The translations under genes were made by a program, and so were the position numbers. A DNA stretch of 50,097 bases from an uncultured Lachnospiraceae bacterium (GTDB lineage Bacteria > Bacillota > Clostridia > Lachnospirales > Lachnospiraceae), in assembly GCA_902799015.1 (NCBI GenBank), contig CADBZI010000008.1, positions 1-50,097 of the forward strand. Direction: 5' to 3'. Shown here piece by piece: positions 30,652-38,010 of this stretch (the stretch's first letter is position 1; every line of letters starts with the position of its first letter). The notes under the pieces are model-generated. The model made no database searches and had not been told where the DNA came from. It saw only the letters and a program-made list of their open reading frames with translations.

Positions 30652-31380
30652 TTATCCGGCGTTCTGCCCGTTGATGCTCATGAGCCTTTCCATCATCTCG
30701 TCTACGCTTTCCTCCTGCCCGCTGTAGTCTCTCTGGCTGTATTGCTGGGCAATCACCGTCCGTGTGGCCTTTCCCGTGGCCTTCGGCGGCTCGTCCTCCC
30801 AGCGTCTGCCGTTGAGCCATGTCGTTGGGTGAGGGATGTACCTGCCTCCGTCCTCCTGCCACTGATCGGTGGCCTTCTGCTTTTCGATGGCCCCGATCAT
30901 TGCTCCCAGCATGGCCTCGTCAGGATGCAGTTTTGCGAAAGCCGCCTGAGCTTTCTGCCGGTTTTCGTGTCGGGGGTATTCCGCCCAAAACCTTTCAAAC
31001 CGCTCAGTCTCCTCGCGTGCGCGTAGATCGTTCTCTTTTTTGTTTTCTTTTTCTTTCTCTTTCTCTTTTTCTTTTGGGGATTTTGCTTCCGCTTGCTTCG
31101 GTTTGCTTCCGTTTGCTTCGGTTTGCTTTTCCTTGTTTTCGTTTGCTGTCCCGCCGATAGCACCGGCAGCAGCGCGAGCCTTTGAAATGTTTTCATTCCG
31201 GTTGATCTGTTCACGGAATGCTGGGAACAGATACCGCTCATTTCCCTTGATTCGTTCCTGCCAATCTCCGCCCGTTGCATACAGCACGATAGCATCGATC
31301 AGCCGCCCCTTTTCTTGGTCATTGAGTTCCTCTGTCACCTTCACCCAGTCATAGAAAATCGGAACGTACTCCTTTGCCAT
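30652..31380 (-). CDS. Replisome organiser/DnaD-like replication initiator
   Basis: 242 residues. N-terminal winged-helix segment (P-I-F-Y-D-W-V-K-V-T-E-E-L-N-D-Q-E-K-G), a lysine/glutamate low-complexity linker (about 85-115, mostly K-E repeats) and a C-terminal domain with F-W-A-E-Y-P-R and Y-I-P-H-P-T-T-W-L-N-G-R-R-W, the standard end of phage replication proteins. Would bind the origin and recruit host helicase. The repeat-rich linker could harbour length changes. Confidence 0.75.
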   Translation of the reverse strand: MAKEYVPIFYDWVKVTEELNDQEKGRLIDAIVLYATGGDWQERIKGNERYLFPAFREQINRNENISKARAAAGAIGGTANENKEKQTEANGSKPKQAEAKSPKEKEKEKEKENKKENDLRAREETERFERFWAEYPRHENRQKAQAAFAKLHPDEAMLGAMIGAIEKQKATDQWQEDGGRYIPHPTTWLNGRRWEDEPPKATGKATRTVIAQQYSQRDYSGQEESVDEMMERLMSINGQNAG

Positions 31381-31389
31381 ACAACCACC

Positions 31390-31659
31390 TCATAACCAGC
31401 TTTTTCCGAAAACCCGCATGAAGGTTTCATGGCCGTGGATCTCTTCGAACCGCTCCTGACAGGTACGTTTGAGCATCTTGTCCAGCGCGGAGTTTCTGTC
31501 ATGCAGATCCATGTGGATGTCGTGCCGGAGCCATACCCAGCACCCCCACTTTTCACTGTCCTTCCTGCGGCTTCCAGCGTAGACGTGGTGGCGGTCAAGC
31601 TCCGCCACCGCGCCGCTGATAAAGCACTGCTTTTCGTCCTGCAGAATGCTCTTGCTCAT
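31390..31659 (-). CDS. HNH-like small protein of the replication block
   Basis: 89 residues. C-F-I-S-G...L-D-R-H-H-V-Y-A-G-S-R-R near the start, W-V-W-L...H-I-H-M-D-L-H and a closing R-V-F-G-K-S-W-L are the pattern of the small phage HNH/zinc proteins found near recombination genes. Two His pairs and one Cys could bind a metal. It overlaps the ParB-like gene by 4 bases. Confidence 0.65.
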   Translation of the reverse strand: MSKSILQDEKQCFISGAVAELDRHHVYAGSRRKDSEKWGCWVWLRHDIHMDLHDRNSALDKMLKRTCQERFEEIHGHETFMRVFGKSWL

Positions 31660-32486
31660 GCCAGCCCGTCTTCCTTCCGAATCGCGTCCATGATCTCAAG
31701 GCATTTCATGGGTTCCCGCAGCTGGTAATTCATCTGCCGGGTCTTGCCTTCGTGGAAGTCCATCATGGCCAGCACCAGAATCTCCGTCTGTTCCCGGATG
31801 CTCTTCTTGTCGCTGGCCGTACCCTTGTACCGTTCCTCAATCATCCTGCGGGCCACCAGGGCAGGGGATGCCTGGTATCCGTCCGATCCAACGGTGTTCC
31901 CGCTTCCGAATACTTTGAAGAAAACCTCCGCTTCGTAGCTCTTGATCAGGCCCCGCCGAAGCATCAGGTAGCAGGCCAGCACGCAGGAGGTGCGGCTTGT
32001 AAGCCGGGTGCGGTTGTTCGCACCGCAGACCCTGTAGGCCCGCTTCAGCTCCTCATAGTGGCCCTTGAGCCACTCAATGACCACGCCCTTGGTAACCGTG
32101 CTAAACCGGCCCACAATCGCGGTTCCTGCCGCCGTTTCGATCTTGGTGATGTCCCCGCATCCGCTGGCCAGCGCGATCTGGTTCGTGGTGCGCATGCTGC
32201 CGACATCGTAGATCGTCACATCATTGCCAACCCCGGTCACAATGGTCATCTTGACCGGAATGCCCGCAGCGATGACCGCCGCCAGCCTGTGCTGTCCGTT
32301 CTTGAGCTTGCCCTCTTCGTCGAACATGATGCCCTCGCCGTTGAGCTGCCACTTTCCGGCCTTCATCTCTGCCGCGTACTGGGCGACCTTGGTCTTGCTG
32401 ATCTTGCGATAGTTGTCCACGTTGCGCTTGAGGTAGTGAGCCGCCAGATCAGGGGTCACCGTCTCAACCTTCATCTGCATTGCCAT
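31656..32486 (-). CDS. ParB N-terminal-domain-like protein
   Basis: 276 residues. N-terminal half shows the ParB-type series R-N-V-D-N-Y-R-K, A-E-M-K-A-G-K-W-Q-L-N-G-E-G-I, then G-K-L-K-N-G-Q-H-R-L-A-A at about 58-70 (box II-like). C-terminal half is helical. Leader GGAGGGCAAAC of the shared type. Such solo ParB-like proteins in phages act as nucleases or regulators; the role here is unknown. Confidence 0.72.
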   Translation of the reverse strand: MAMQMKVETVTPDLAAHYLKRNVDNYRKISKTKVAQYAAEMKAGKWQLNGEGIMFDEEGKLKNGQHRLAAVIAAGIPVKMTIVTGVGNDVTIYDVGSMRTTNQIALASGCGDITKIETAAGTAIVGRFSTVTKGVVIEWLKGHYEELKRAYRVCGANNRTRLTSRTSCVLACYLMLRRGLIKSYEAEVFFKVFGSGNTVGSDGYQASPALVARRMIEERYKGTASDKKSIREQTEILVLAMMDFHEGKTRQMNYQLREPMKCLEIMDAIRKEDGLA

Positions 32487-33027
32487 GTTTGCCCTCCACT
32501 TTCTTGCCCCATTTGCGGAGCATTTCTAACTCTTCCTTCGGTGTGATGGTCGGGATGCCCAGTGCCTCCGCGTCCTGGATCAGGCTGTCGATCAGGCCGC
32601 TCATCTGCTCCGTATCGTACTCGCTGGAGCCAACGTAGCAGGTGAGGTACGTCCATCCTTCCGTGTCGCTGGCCAGCTCCACGGCCTGCCATCCGATGCC
32701 CTTGGCCTCCCACCAGTCCCTCATGCGCTTGGCCTTTTCCGTTGGCACCAGAACCGTCTCGCTGACCCCGCCGATGTCCAGAATCGCTTTGCGGTACACC
32801 TCGGTCTTCTTGAGGTGCTGCTTCGCCGCGATCTGGTCGATCAGCACCCATGCGTAAGCGTTCGCCTCCAGACTGCGGTGCTTGCGTGCCTTCTTGATCT
32901 GGATCTCGACCGCCGTGTCCTTCAGCTCGTCATAGCTTTGCCGGAAATCGGCGGTCACCGTGACGGTGATGTTCTGCGCATCACCGTCCGGTGTCAGGGA
33001 AAACCCTGTAAGCCGCCCTTCCATCAT
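32464..33027 (-). CDS. NinB/Orf-like recombination protein
   Basis: 187 residues. R-S-L-E-A-N-A-Y-A-W-V-L-I-D-Q-I-A-A-K (51-69), then V-Y-R-K-A-I, W-W-E-A-K-G-I-G-W-Q, Y-V-G-S-S-E-Y-D-T-E-Q-M and G-I-P-T-I-T-P-x-E-E-L near the end match the NinB-like proteins of Gram-positive phages. It would help strand exchange with the ERF protein. Overlaps neighbours at both ends, so the three genes are coupled. Confidence 0.7.
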   Translation of the reverse strand: MMEGRLTGFSLTPDGDAQNITVTVTADFRQSYDELKDTAVEIQIKKARKHRSLEANAYAWVLIDQIAAKQHLKKTEVYRKAILDIGGVSETVLVPTEKAKRMRDWWEAKGIGWQAVELASDTEGWTYLTCYVGSSEYDTEQMSGLIDSLIQDAEALGIPTITPKEELEMLRKWGKKVEGKHGNADEG

Positions 33028-33761
33028 CCTGCCTTCTTTCCGTACTTGTCCTGCATCTTGCTGATGAGGAGCGCGGCCTGATCCAGCGTGATGGTCGCGC
33101 TGGGCGTGTTTTCGACCTCGCCGCTGGCGACCAGCTCGGCCCGGGCCTTGCCGAAGTCAAACCCGGGGATTTCCTTCTCCAGCTTGGCCTTGGCGGCTAC
33201 CAGAAACTTGGCTCCCTCGCTCATTTCCTTCTTCGGAGCGGGAGGAGGAGTCTGGGCCGCTGGCTGCGTGGGCGGTACCGTGCTTCCGGTGCTGACCTGG
33301 GCCGCTGGCTGCCGCGTGCTGCGGGGCATGACGTCCGTGTACACATCCGCGTCCGGGTCTTTCATCTCCTCGGTGGGGATGCAGAACAGCTGGAACATAG
33401 CGTATTTCATGGCCACGCTCATGGCCTTGTTGCTTCCCTTGTCCCCGCTGTCCATGCCCTCGCCAACGACCGTCATGCTGACAGAGCTGCCATCCGGCGC
33501 GTATGCCGTGTACTTCATTGTCAGCAGGGTGTAGGTCAGCACCGTGCCGTTTTTGGTGGTGCGTTCCTCCCGCTTCTGATCCAGCACTTCCGGGCAGAAG
33601 AAGATTCCCAGCTCCGCCATCACCGGGTTCAGCGCGTTGTAAACCTGATCAATGCCCCGGTACATGAACCCCTGCTGCGCGTTTTTCTTCTCCTTGCCAA
33701 TGGCCCCGATCTTGCCGATGGCCTTGCCGATCAGCTCGTAAATCATTCCCTTGTTTTCCAT
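33024..33761 (-). CDS. erf: ERF family single-strand annealing recombinase
   Basis: 245 residues. N-terminal Q-Q-G-F-M-Y-R-G-I-D-Q-V-Y-N-A-L, then E-R-T-T-K-N-G-T, L-L-T-M-K-Y and G-E-G-M-D-S-G-D-K-G-S-N-K-A-M-S-V-A-M-K-Y-A are the ERF hallmarks. The C-terminal part is a Pro/Gln linker plus a small helical domain. It anneals single-stranded DNA in recombination-dependent replication, with SSB and the Gam-like protein. Confidence 0.93.
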   Translation of the reverse strand: MENKGMIYELIGKAIGKIGAIGKEKKNAQQGFMYRGIDQVYNALNPVMAELGIFFCPEVLDQKREERTTKNGTVLTYTLLTMKYTAYAPDGSSVSMTVVGEGMDSGDKGSNKAMSVAMKYAMFQLFCIPTEEMKDPDADVYTDVMPRSTRQPAAQVSTGSTVPPTQPAAQTPPPAPKKEMSEGAKFLVAAKAKLEKEIPGFDFGKARAELVASGEVENTPSATITLDQAALLISKMQDKYGKKAG

Positions 33762-33777
33762 AGTGTTCGCCCTCCTC

Positions 33778-34302
33778 TTACTTTAATGTGACCGTGAATT
33801 TATCTTCCCGTGGCGTGACCGTGATTCCCGGCACAATCTCGCCGTCTTCGGTGACCATTCTCAGCCCGTCCGGGCTGGCCTTGAGCTCCTTTTTCAGGTT
33901 GGCCCAGTCGCTGCTTTCCTTGATCTTGATCAGCTCCGGCCGATTGGCTTTCAGCCATGGAACCAGCTCTTCATCCTTGGTGTCGTACTTCGGCTCCTGA
34001 TGCTTGAGCACCAGCTTGCCGCTCGGAAGGTCGTAGGTCTTCTGCGTCTTGGTGACTTTCGCGGGCACAATGTCGAAGTAGGCCCGCAGGTTGGCCTCGG
34101 CCCATGCCACCTTGCGGTCGCGCTTCTCCTTGGCCTTTTCGACCATATGCGCGTACCACGATTCCATCTTCTGGTATTCAGCATCGGCCTGACGGATCAT
34201 GGTGAGCATGTACTCGGCATCCATATCGTCCAGCATGGGGATTTCCTGCCCCTCCAGCTGATCCAACTCCTCATCCGGCTCGTAAGCCCTGAGTTCACTC
34301 AT
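33778..34302 (-). CDS. gam: Gam-like host-nuclease inhibitor
   Basis: 174 residues from the ATG at 34302 (AGGAGG upstream); an upstream GTG at 34353 is less likely. Coiled-coil-rich N-terminus, W-Y-A-H-M-V-E-K-A-K, then the Mu Gam family tail pattern K-Y-D-T-K-D-E-E-L-V-P-W-L-K and I-T-V-T-P-R-E-D-K-F-T-V. It binds DNA ends and blocks RecBCD/AddAB-type nucleases. The start of the recombination genes. Confidence 0.85.
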   Translation of the reverse strand: MSELRAYEPDEELDQLEGQEIPMLDDMDAEYMLTMIRQADAEYQKMESWYAHMVEKAKEKRDRKVAWAEANLRAYFDIVPAKVTKTQKTYDLPSGKLVLKHQEPKYDTKDEELVPWLKANRPELIKIKESSDWANLKKELKASPDGLRMVTEDGEIVPGITVTPREDKFTVTLK

Positions 34303-34318
34303 TTTTTGTCTCCTCCTA

Positions 34319-34347
34319 TTGTGCTTCGCGCCTTTTTGTGATAGAAT
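34319..34347 (+). promoter_or_regulatory. Candidate + strand promoter with extended -10
   Basis: TTGTGC (34319-34324), a 17-bp spacer and TAGAAT (34342-34347) preceded by TG, an extended -10. The -35 matches only in its first three bases. Transcription would begin near 34354 and run against the direction of the neighbouring early genes. Confidence 0.45.
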
Positions 34348-34353
34348 AGTCAC

Positions 34354-34424
34354 GAAGCAGATCGCTGTGTTTGCCCTCAGCGTGTTTCATGCATCCGGGG
34401 TTTTCCCACCCGGGTGCTTTTTTT
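34354..34424 (+). ncRNA. Candidate antisense-type small RNA with anti-SD loop
   Basis: About 70 nt between a candidate promoter and a terminator, with no ribosome binding site. A hairpin CGCT (34363-34366)/AGCG (34379-34382) presents the loop GTGTTTGCCCTC, which is exactly complementary to GAGGGCAAACAC. That sequence, or most of it, overlaps the SDs of at least five leftward genes (starting 30633, 32486, 34894, 42488 and 42697) and nearly so at three more (27419, 29516, 33761). It would therefore be able to bind several early messages at their ribosome binding sites. Alternative: the complement is merely a decayed SD on the - strand. Confidence 0.45.
34392..34424 (+). terminator. Rho-independent terminator on the + strand
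   Basis: CATCCGGG (34392-34399) pairs with CCCGGGTG (34409-34416), with two G-U-type pairs, and is followed by CTTTTTTT. The T run is on the + strand only. No + strand gene ends here, which argues for a short non-coding transcript. Confidence 0.75.
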
Positions 34425-34440
34425 ATGCTTCGGGCTGGTT

Positions 34441-34587
34441 TCATCTGTATCCGGTAAAACCGAACACGTCCGGCGTTTCCCTGCGCCGCATGGTTCTCCA
34501 CGCCCTGATCCGGTCAGCCAGCGTGAGCCGCATCGTCAACCGCCTGCTGGTCATGGGACAGAAAGTGTAGCGTCCTGTGCGTGCCAT
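34441..34587 (-). CDS. Small basic protein, 48 residues
   Basis: From the second of two close ATGs (34587), with AAAGGAGGG at the right distance, to TGA at 34441. Arg-rich (M-T-S-R-R-L-T-M-R-L-T, T-M-R-R-R-E-T), so possibly nucleic-acid binding. No family recognised. It lies between the small RNA locus and the 96-residue gene in the early operon. Confidence 0.55.
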   Translation of the reverse strand: MARTGRYTFCPMTSRRLTMRLTLADRIRAWRTMRRRETPDVFGFTGYR

Positions 34588-34603
34588 GTTCATCCCTCCT
34601 TTC

Positions 34604-34894
34604 TTAGTAGTCCCGTTCCATGGCCACGATCTGACGGTTTACCTCGCCCGTGATCCTGTCGATCTCTTCGGCGAGGGACGCGATGCGGTTCTCTGCCCAT
34701 GTGTCTTCCGTCCACTCCGTCGCCTTTTCCAGCTTGCTGCTGGCCTGATACAGCAGGCTTACAGCCTCCCGCATCTTGCTGATGGCCGGCTGCCAGTTGT
34801 GGTACCTGGAGTCGTCGGCGTTCAGCTCTTCCCAAAGCCGCGCCTGCCAGTTATCGACCATCTTGTCTACATCCTGCCCGTAAGCGTTCACCAT
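34604..34894 (-). CDS. Early helical protein, 96 residues
   Basis: Start ATG at 34894 with the shared leader GGAGGGCAAACAC. Mostly helical, with W-Q-A-R-L-W-E-E-L and regularly placed Trp, Leu and Ala (S-L-L-Y-Q-A-S-S-K-L-E-K-A-T), as in a short coiled coil. Its leader contains the longest match (13 bases) to the candidate small RNA. Function unknown; early operon. Confidence 0.65.
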   Translation of the reverse strand: MVNAYGQDVDKMVDNWQARLWEELNADDSRYHNWQPAISKMREAVSLLYQASSKLEKATEWTEDTWAENRIASLAEEIDRITGEVNRQIVAMERDY

Positions 34895-34914
34895 GTGTTT
34901 GCCCTCCTTCGTGG

Positions 34915-35136
34915 TTACCTTTGCCTTAATCTCCGCATCGCCGCCCGGATCTGCGCCGTTGGCGTTGCATCCCGTTCCCGTTCCCATGCTTCCACCGCGC
35001 TGAGCGGTACCAGCATCGGGCGAGTGTCCAACCGCCCGCGCATCTCCTTCATCCGCTTCGCCGCTGTCTGGCGGCTTTTCAGATGGTGCCGAGCCATCAG
35101 CTGGGGGATATCAAGGAACTGCTCGTCCAGTTTCAC
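34915..35136 (-). CDS. Excisionase-like DNA-binding protein
   Basis: 73 residues from a GTG at 35136 with GGAGGTG 7 bases upstream; the frame overlaps the cro-like gene by 26 bases. F-L-D-I-P-Q-L-M-A-R-H-H-L-K-S-R-Q-T-A-A-K-R-M-K is a winged-helix/HTH_17-type motif as in Xis and Tec proteins. The C-terminus is Arg-rich. It is immediately after cro, where an excisionase or second regulator is expected. Confidence 0.65.
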   Translation of the reverse strand: MKLDEQFLDIPQLMARHHLKSRQTAAKRMKEMRGRLDTRPMLVPLSAVEAWERERDATPTAQIRAAMRRLRQR

Positions 35137-35326
35137 GGCTTCCACCTCCCTGCAGCAGATCGTCCACCGTACACTGCAGCGCGGCAGCGATGGCCTGCAT
35201 GGTGTCCACCCGTGGGTGCTTCGTGCGGCCACACTCGATGTAAGAAATCACGCCCTGCGGGATTCCCGTCCGTCTGGAAAGCTCCGCCTGTGATATGCCG
35301 CGCTTCTTGCGGATCTCCTTCAGCAT
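35111..35326 (-). CDS. Cro-like HTH regulator
   Basis: 71 residues from the ATG at 35326 (AGGAGG 8 bases upstream). XRE helix-turn-helix: G-I-S-Q-A-E-L-S-R-R-T-G-I-P-Q-G-V-I-S-Y, followed by a T-K-H-P-R-V-D-T-M-Q-A-I-A-A-A-L segment. It is transcribed divergently from the repressor from a consensus promoter and should shift the switch towards lytic growth. Confidence 0.88.
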   Translation of the reverse strand: MLKEIRKKRGISQAELSRRTGIPQGVISYIECGRTKHPRVDTMQAIAAALQCTVDDLLQGGGSRETGRAVP

Positions 35327-35339
35327 CCTGTTCACCTCC

Positions 35340-35440
35340 TGTTCGATACTTCGATTAAAGTATAACGAAACTTCGAACGTTTGTCAATAGAAATTTCGAA
35401 CGGGTTATGCTAATATCTAATTAGAAATTTCGATATACAG
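35340..35440. promoter_or_regulatory. Lysis-lysogeny control region with operator half-sites
   Basis: The - strand cro promoter is TTGACA (35382-35387), a 17-bp spacer, TATACT (35359-35364). The region has at least five TTCGA/TTCGT-type half-sites (about 35342, 35351, 35366, 35372, 35394 and 35430), several in inverted pairs, typical of CI-like operators. A + strand promoter for the repressor is less certain (TTGTCA at 35382, TATGCT near 35406). The inverted pair TTCGA-CAAA-TCGAA near 42781 may be a further operator. Confidence 0.75.
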
Positions 35441-35457
35441 AACGGGGAGGTGAGGTC

Positions 35458-36060
35458 ATGACCGTTGGTGAAAGAATCAAAGGACTTATGAAGGAAAAGG
35501 GGATCAGCCAGAACCAGCTGGCCCGGTCTGCACAAATCTCGCAGTCCGGGTTAAGCAGTATTATCAACGGAGCATCCAGCCCCAAGGAAAGCACGATGAA
35601 GGCCATCGCAGGAGCCCTGGACTGCACCGTGGCTGACCTGATGGGCGAGGTCGCGATGCCCGCCAACATCCTGCAGATGATCAGCGGAGCCGTTCCTCTG
35701 GTTGGAGAGATCGCCTGCGGAACTCCGATCCTCGCGCAGGAGAACATCGAGGGCCGTGTGGATCTGCCGGAAGGAGTCCGGGCCGACTTCGCGCTTCGGT
35801 GCAAGGGAACATCCATGGAGCCGCTTTTCATGGACGGAGATCTTGTCCTGATCCGACAGCAGGAAGACGCGGATGATGGAAAGGTCGCCGCTGTGCTGAT
35901 CGGCAACGAGGCCACCTTGAAGCGAATCCACCGAATCCCTGACGGCCTGATGCTGCTGCCGGAAAACGCTGCGGAGTTTGCCCCGCAGATCTATCAGGGG
36001 GAAGAGGCATCCTCCATTCGTATTCTTGGTGTCGCGGTTGGCTATGTGCGTATGATCTGA
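35458..36060 (+). CDS. LexA/CI-like phage repressor (HTH plus S24 peptidase)
   Basis: 200 residues, SD GGGAGGTGA. HTH at about 16-39 (G-I-S-Q-N-Q-L-A-R-S-A-Q-I-S-Q). The S24 self-cleavage domain has the scissile pair Cys87-Gly88 (I-A-C-G-T-P-I), catalytic Ser119 (K-G-T-S-M-E-P) and Lys155 (A-T-L-K-R). It would keep the prophage silent and be inactivated by RecA after DNA damage, so the phage should be SOS-inducible. Confidence 0.93.
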   Translation: MTVGERIKGLMKEKGISQNQLARSAQISQSGLSSIINGASSPKESTMKAIAGALDCTVADLMGEVAMPANILQMISGAVPLVGEIACGTPILAQENIEGRVDLPEGVRADFALRCKGTSMEPLFMDGDLVLIRQQEDADDGKVAAVLIGNEATLKRIHRIPDGLMLLPENAAEFAPQIYQGEEASSIRILGVAVGYVRMI

Positions 36061-36073
36061 GAGGTGCCCCAAA

Positions 36074-36619
36074 ATGAAAAAACGTTCTGTTGCCGCATTT
36101 GTGTTGGCGGTTGTTATGCTTTTCTCCGCATCTCTGGCTGAATCCATGGATCTGGCTGGCCTGTCCGATCAGGAGCTGATGGATCTGAAATTCCGCATTG
36201 TTGCAGAGCTGGAGTCCAGGCATCCAGTTGAAGAAACTGTGTTTCATTTTAAGGATGGCGGGCCTTGGGTGCTGGCGAACTCCGATGGCGTGAAGGTTTA
36301 TCTGACAGGCCGCAGGCGTCATGATATGCCCTTTTACCATCTGGAGACTGTTTTTGAAAACGAGTCCGGCCAGTCATTAAGCGTCTGGGCCAAGGATATC
36401 AAACTGGACGGCTGGAACCTGAGCGGCGGTCTGATCTGCGGAACCATAAAGTCCGGCGAGAAGAAGGCTTCCGAATTGACCTTCAACATTGAAGAGGCTT
36501 TGCTCTCCTCATTCAGCGATATGAAAGACCTGACTTTTTCCGTGCAGACCAGCGACGAGTCTTATAATACAGTCCACAATTTCGGTTCCTTCTGCCTGAA
36601 GTTCAACGAGGTGGAATAA
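36074..36619 (+). CDS. Secreted protein of unknown function between repressor and integrase (lysogenic conversion candidate)
   Basis: 181 residues, SD GAGGTG. The signal peptide (K-K-R-S, then A-A-F-V-L-A-V-V-M-L-F-S-A-S-L-A) should be cut after ASLA near 22. Next comes D-L-A-G-L-S-D-Q-E-L-M-D-L-K, a motif often seen at the N-terminus of exported proteins of Clostridia, then a beta-rich domain. It is cotranscribed with the repressor and ends in ATG overlap with the integrase, so it would be expressed in the lysogen. This is the classic place of a moron gene affecting the host surface. Confidence 0.75.
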   Translation: MKKRSVAAFVLAVVMLFSASLAESMDLAGLSDQELMDLKFRIVAELESRHPVEETVFHFKDGGPWVLANSDGVKVYLTGRRRHDMPFYHLETVFENESGQSLSVWAKDIKLDGWNLSGGLICGTIKSGEKKASELTFNIEEALLSSFSDMKDLTFSVQTSDESYNTVHNFGSFCLKFNEVE

Positions 36620-37815
36620 TGCCAAGAGCAAAAAAACCGCACCTGAAAAAAAGAAAAGACGGATACTATGTCTGCAGGTACAAGGATCAGTGGTTTTATT
36701 CGCTGGATGAAGCTGACTGTCTGGCCCAGCGGCAGGAGTACAAGGATCTGGAAAAGGCCGGAGATCTGTCTCTGCTGACCGGGCCGAAGCTGTCCGATTA
36801 TGCAGAGAAATACATGCGCAGCGCGAAAACCGGGACGGCTGAACACACCCGGAATGAAGCGAAGATCCAGATGCGAAAGCTGACGGATGCCCTGGGGGAT
36901 AAATATCTGGCCGACATCCTGCCATCAGATATCCGTGAGGTGTATTCCTCTGCTTTCGCCGGGCTGTCTGACAGCTACATCCGAAGATCCGCTCAGTTAT
37001 ACCGCGCCTTGTTTGACGCTGCAGTAGATGACGGATATCTGAAGCGCAATCCCGCACGCCAGGAATCAGCTAAACCTCACAAGGGCACCCAGGGCGGCCA
37101 CCGGGCAATCACCCCGCAGGAGCGGGAATGGATCGAAACTCTCTGCACGGATCACCGCGCCCATGCTGCCGTGATGGCCATGCTGTATGCCGGCATCCGT
37201 CCACAGGAGATGAAGGCCCTTGACATAGACAGATCCGTGGATTTTGAAAAGGGCGAAATCAAGCTGATTGACTTCGCCCATCTGGAAAACTATAATCAGT
37301 ATAAGGTGACCAGCAAAGGAAAAACCGACCGGGCCGGGCGCGTGATCCCGCTCTTCACTCCGCTTCGGAAGGCCCTGGAAGGAAAGCACGGCCTGATAAT
37401 CACCGGGGCCAGCGGGGAAATGGTAACCGTAACCGCATGGAAGTCCGTCTATACATCCTACGTCAACGCCATGGAAACGGCCATAAACGGCGTTTCCCGC
37501 CGCTGGTGGGGAAAGACGAAGGAACACAAACGGATCATCTCGGAAGGCGGCAAACTGCCCGAATGGGTGCCGTTTACGGTGGTTCCCTACGATCTGCGCT
37601 ATTCCTTCTGCACTTGGTGCCGTGATAACCACGTTGAGCTGAAAACCTGCGTGCGCTGGATGGGCCACAAGGACGCAAAAATGATCCTGCGAATCTACGA
37701 TGATGCCCCGGATTCAAGGTCGAAATCCGAGGCCGAAAGGCTGGAAAAAACCCTGTTTCGTAGTGGAAATGGTAGTGGAGATCAGGCTGGACAATGTGAA
37801 ACCGTTGACAAGTAA
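36619..37815 (+). CDS. int: Tyrosine integrase
   Basis: 398 residues. Start overlaps the stop of the previous gene (TAATG). Catalytic residues visible: Arg194 (A-G-I-R-P-Q-E), Lys in the S-K-G-K beta hairpin near 232-235, Arg327 in Y-D-L-R-Y-S-F with Tyr324 in place of the usual His, His350 (M-G-H-K-D) and Tyr360 (R-I-Y-D-D). An N-terminal arm-binding and SAM-like core domain precede them. It recombines attP (22 bases downstream) with the host tRNA-Asn gene. Confidence 0.95.
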   Translation: MPRAKKPHLKKRKDGYYVCRYKDQWFYSLDEADCLAQRQEYKDLEKAGDLSLLTGPKLSDYAEKYMRSAKTGTAEHTRNEAKIQMRKLTDALGDKYLADILPSDIREVYSSAFAGLSDSYIRRSAQLYRALFDAAVDDGYLKRNPARQESAKPHKGTQGGHRAITPQEREWIETLCTDHRAHAAVMAMLYAGIRPQEMKALDIDRSVDFEKGEIKLIDFAHLENYNQYKVTSKGKTDRAGRVIPLFTPLRKALEGKHGLIITGASGEMVTVTAWKSVYTSYVNAMETAINGVSRRWWGKTKEHKRIISEGGKLPEWVPFTVVPYDLRYSFCTWCRDNHVELKTCVRWMGHKDAKMILRIYDDAPDSRSKSEAERLEKTLFRSGNGSGDQAGQCETVDK

Positions 37816-37837
37816 TGGCTTATACATTGTGCAACTT

Positions 37838-37885
<48 letters not shown>

Positions 37886-37891
37886 ATGAGA

Positions 37892-37927
37892 AACCCCTTG
37901 GAGAATTAAAGCTCCGAGGGGTTTTCC
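37892..37927 (+). terminator. Terminator after int/attP
   Basis: AACCCCTTGGAG and CTCCGAGGGGTT form a 12-bp stem with one G-U pair and a loop of about 8 bases, followed by TTCC on the + strand. It ends the repressor-int transcript and, once integrated, would separate host tRNA from phage transcription. Confidence 0.75.
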
Positions 37928-38010
37928 TTACTTAGCTGTATGTTAATTTTTTGTTATTAAAGACGGTTTAAGTTAAGAGTTTGGTAGTATAAACGGTAGT
38001 AAACCATTTG
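37928..38010. other. AT-rich attP arm, no gene
   Basis: An 83-bp AT-rich stretch with repeated GGTAGT/ACGGT-like elements (GGTAGTATAAACGGTAGTA at about 37983-38000 and GACGGTTTAAG at about 37962). These could be arm-type binding sites of integrase. No coding frame with a ribosome binding site. Confidence 0.4.

Noticed and set aside
31040-31110. Repeated K-E codons (TTTCTTTTTC-like run) as a possible CRISPR or satellite repeat
   Set aside because: It is the in-frame low-complexity lysine/glutamate linker of the replisome organiser, without spacer structure. I found no CRISPR array anywhere in the window.
34316-34501. 61-codon frame on the - strand (or its inner 24 codons from about 34390) as a gene
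   Set aside because: No good SD, it crosses the terminator hairpin and overlaps a better supported 48-residue gene. The region is better explained by the + strand small RNA, though a decayed gene cannot be excluded.
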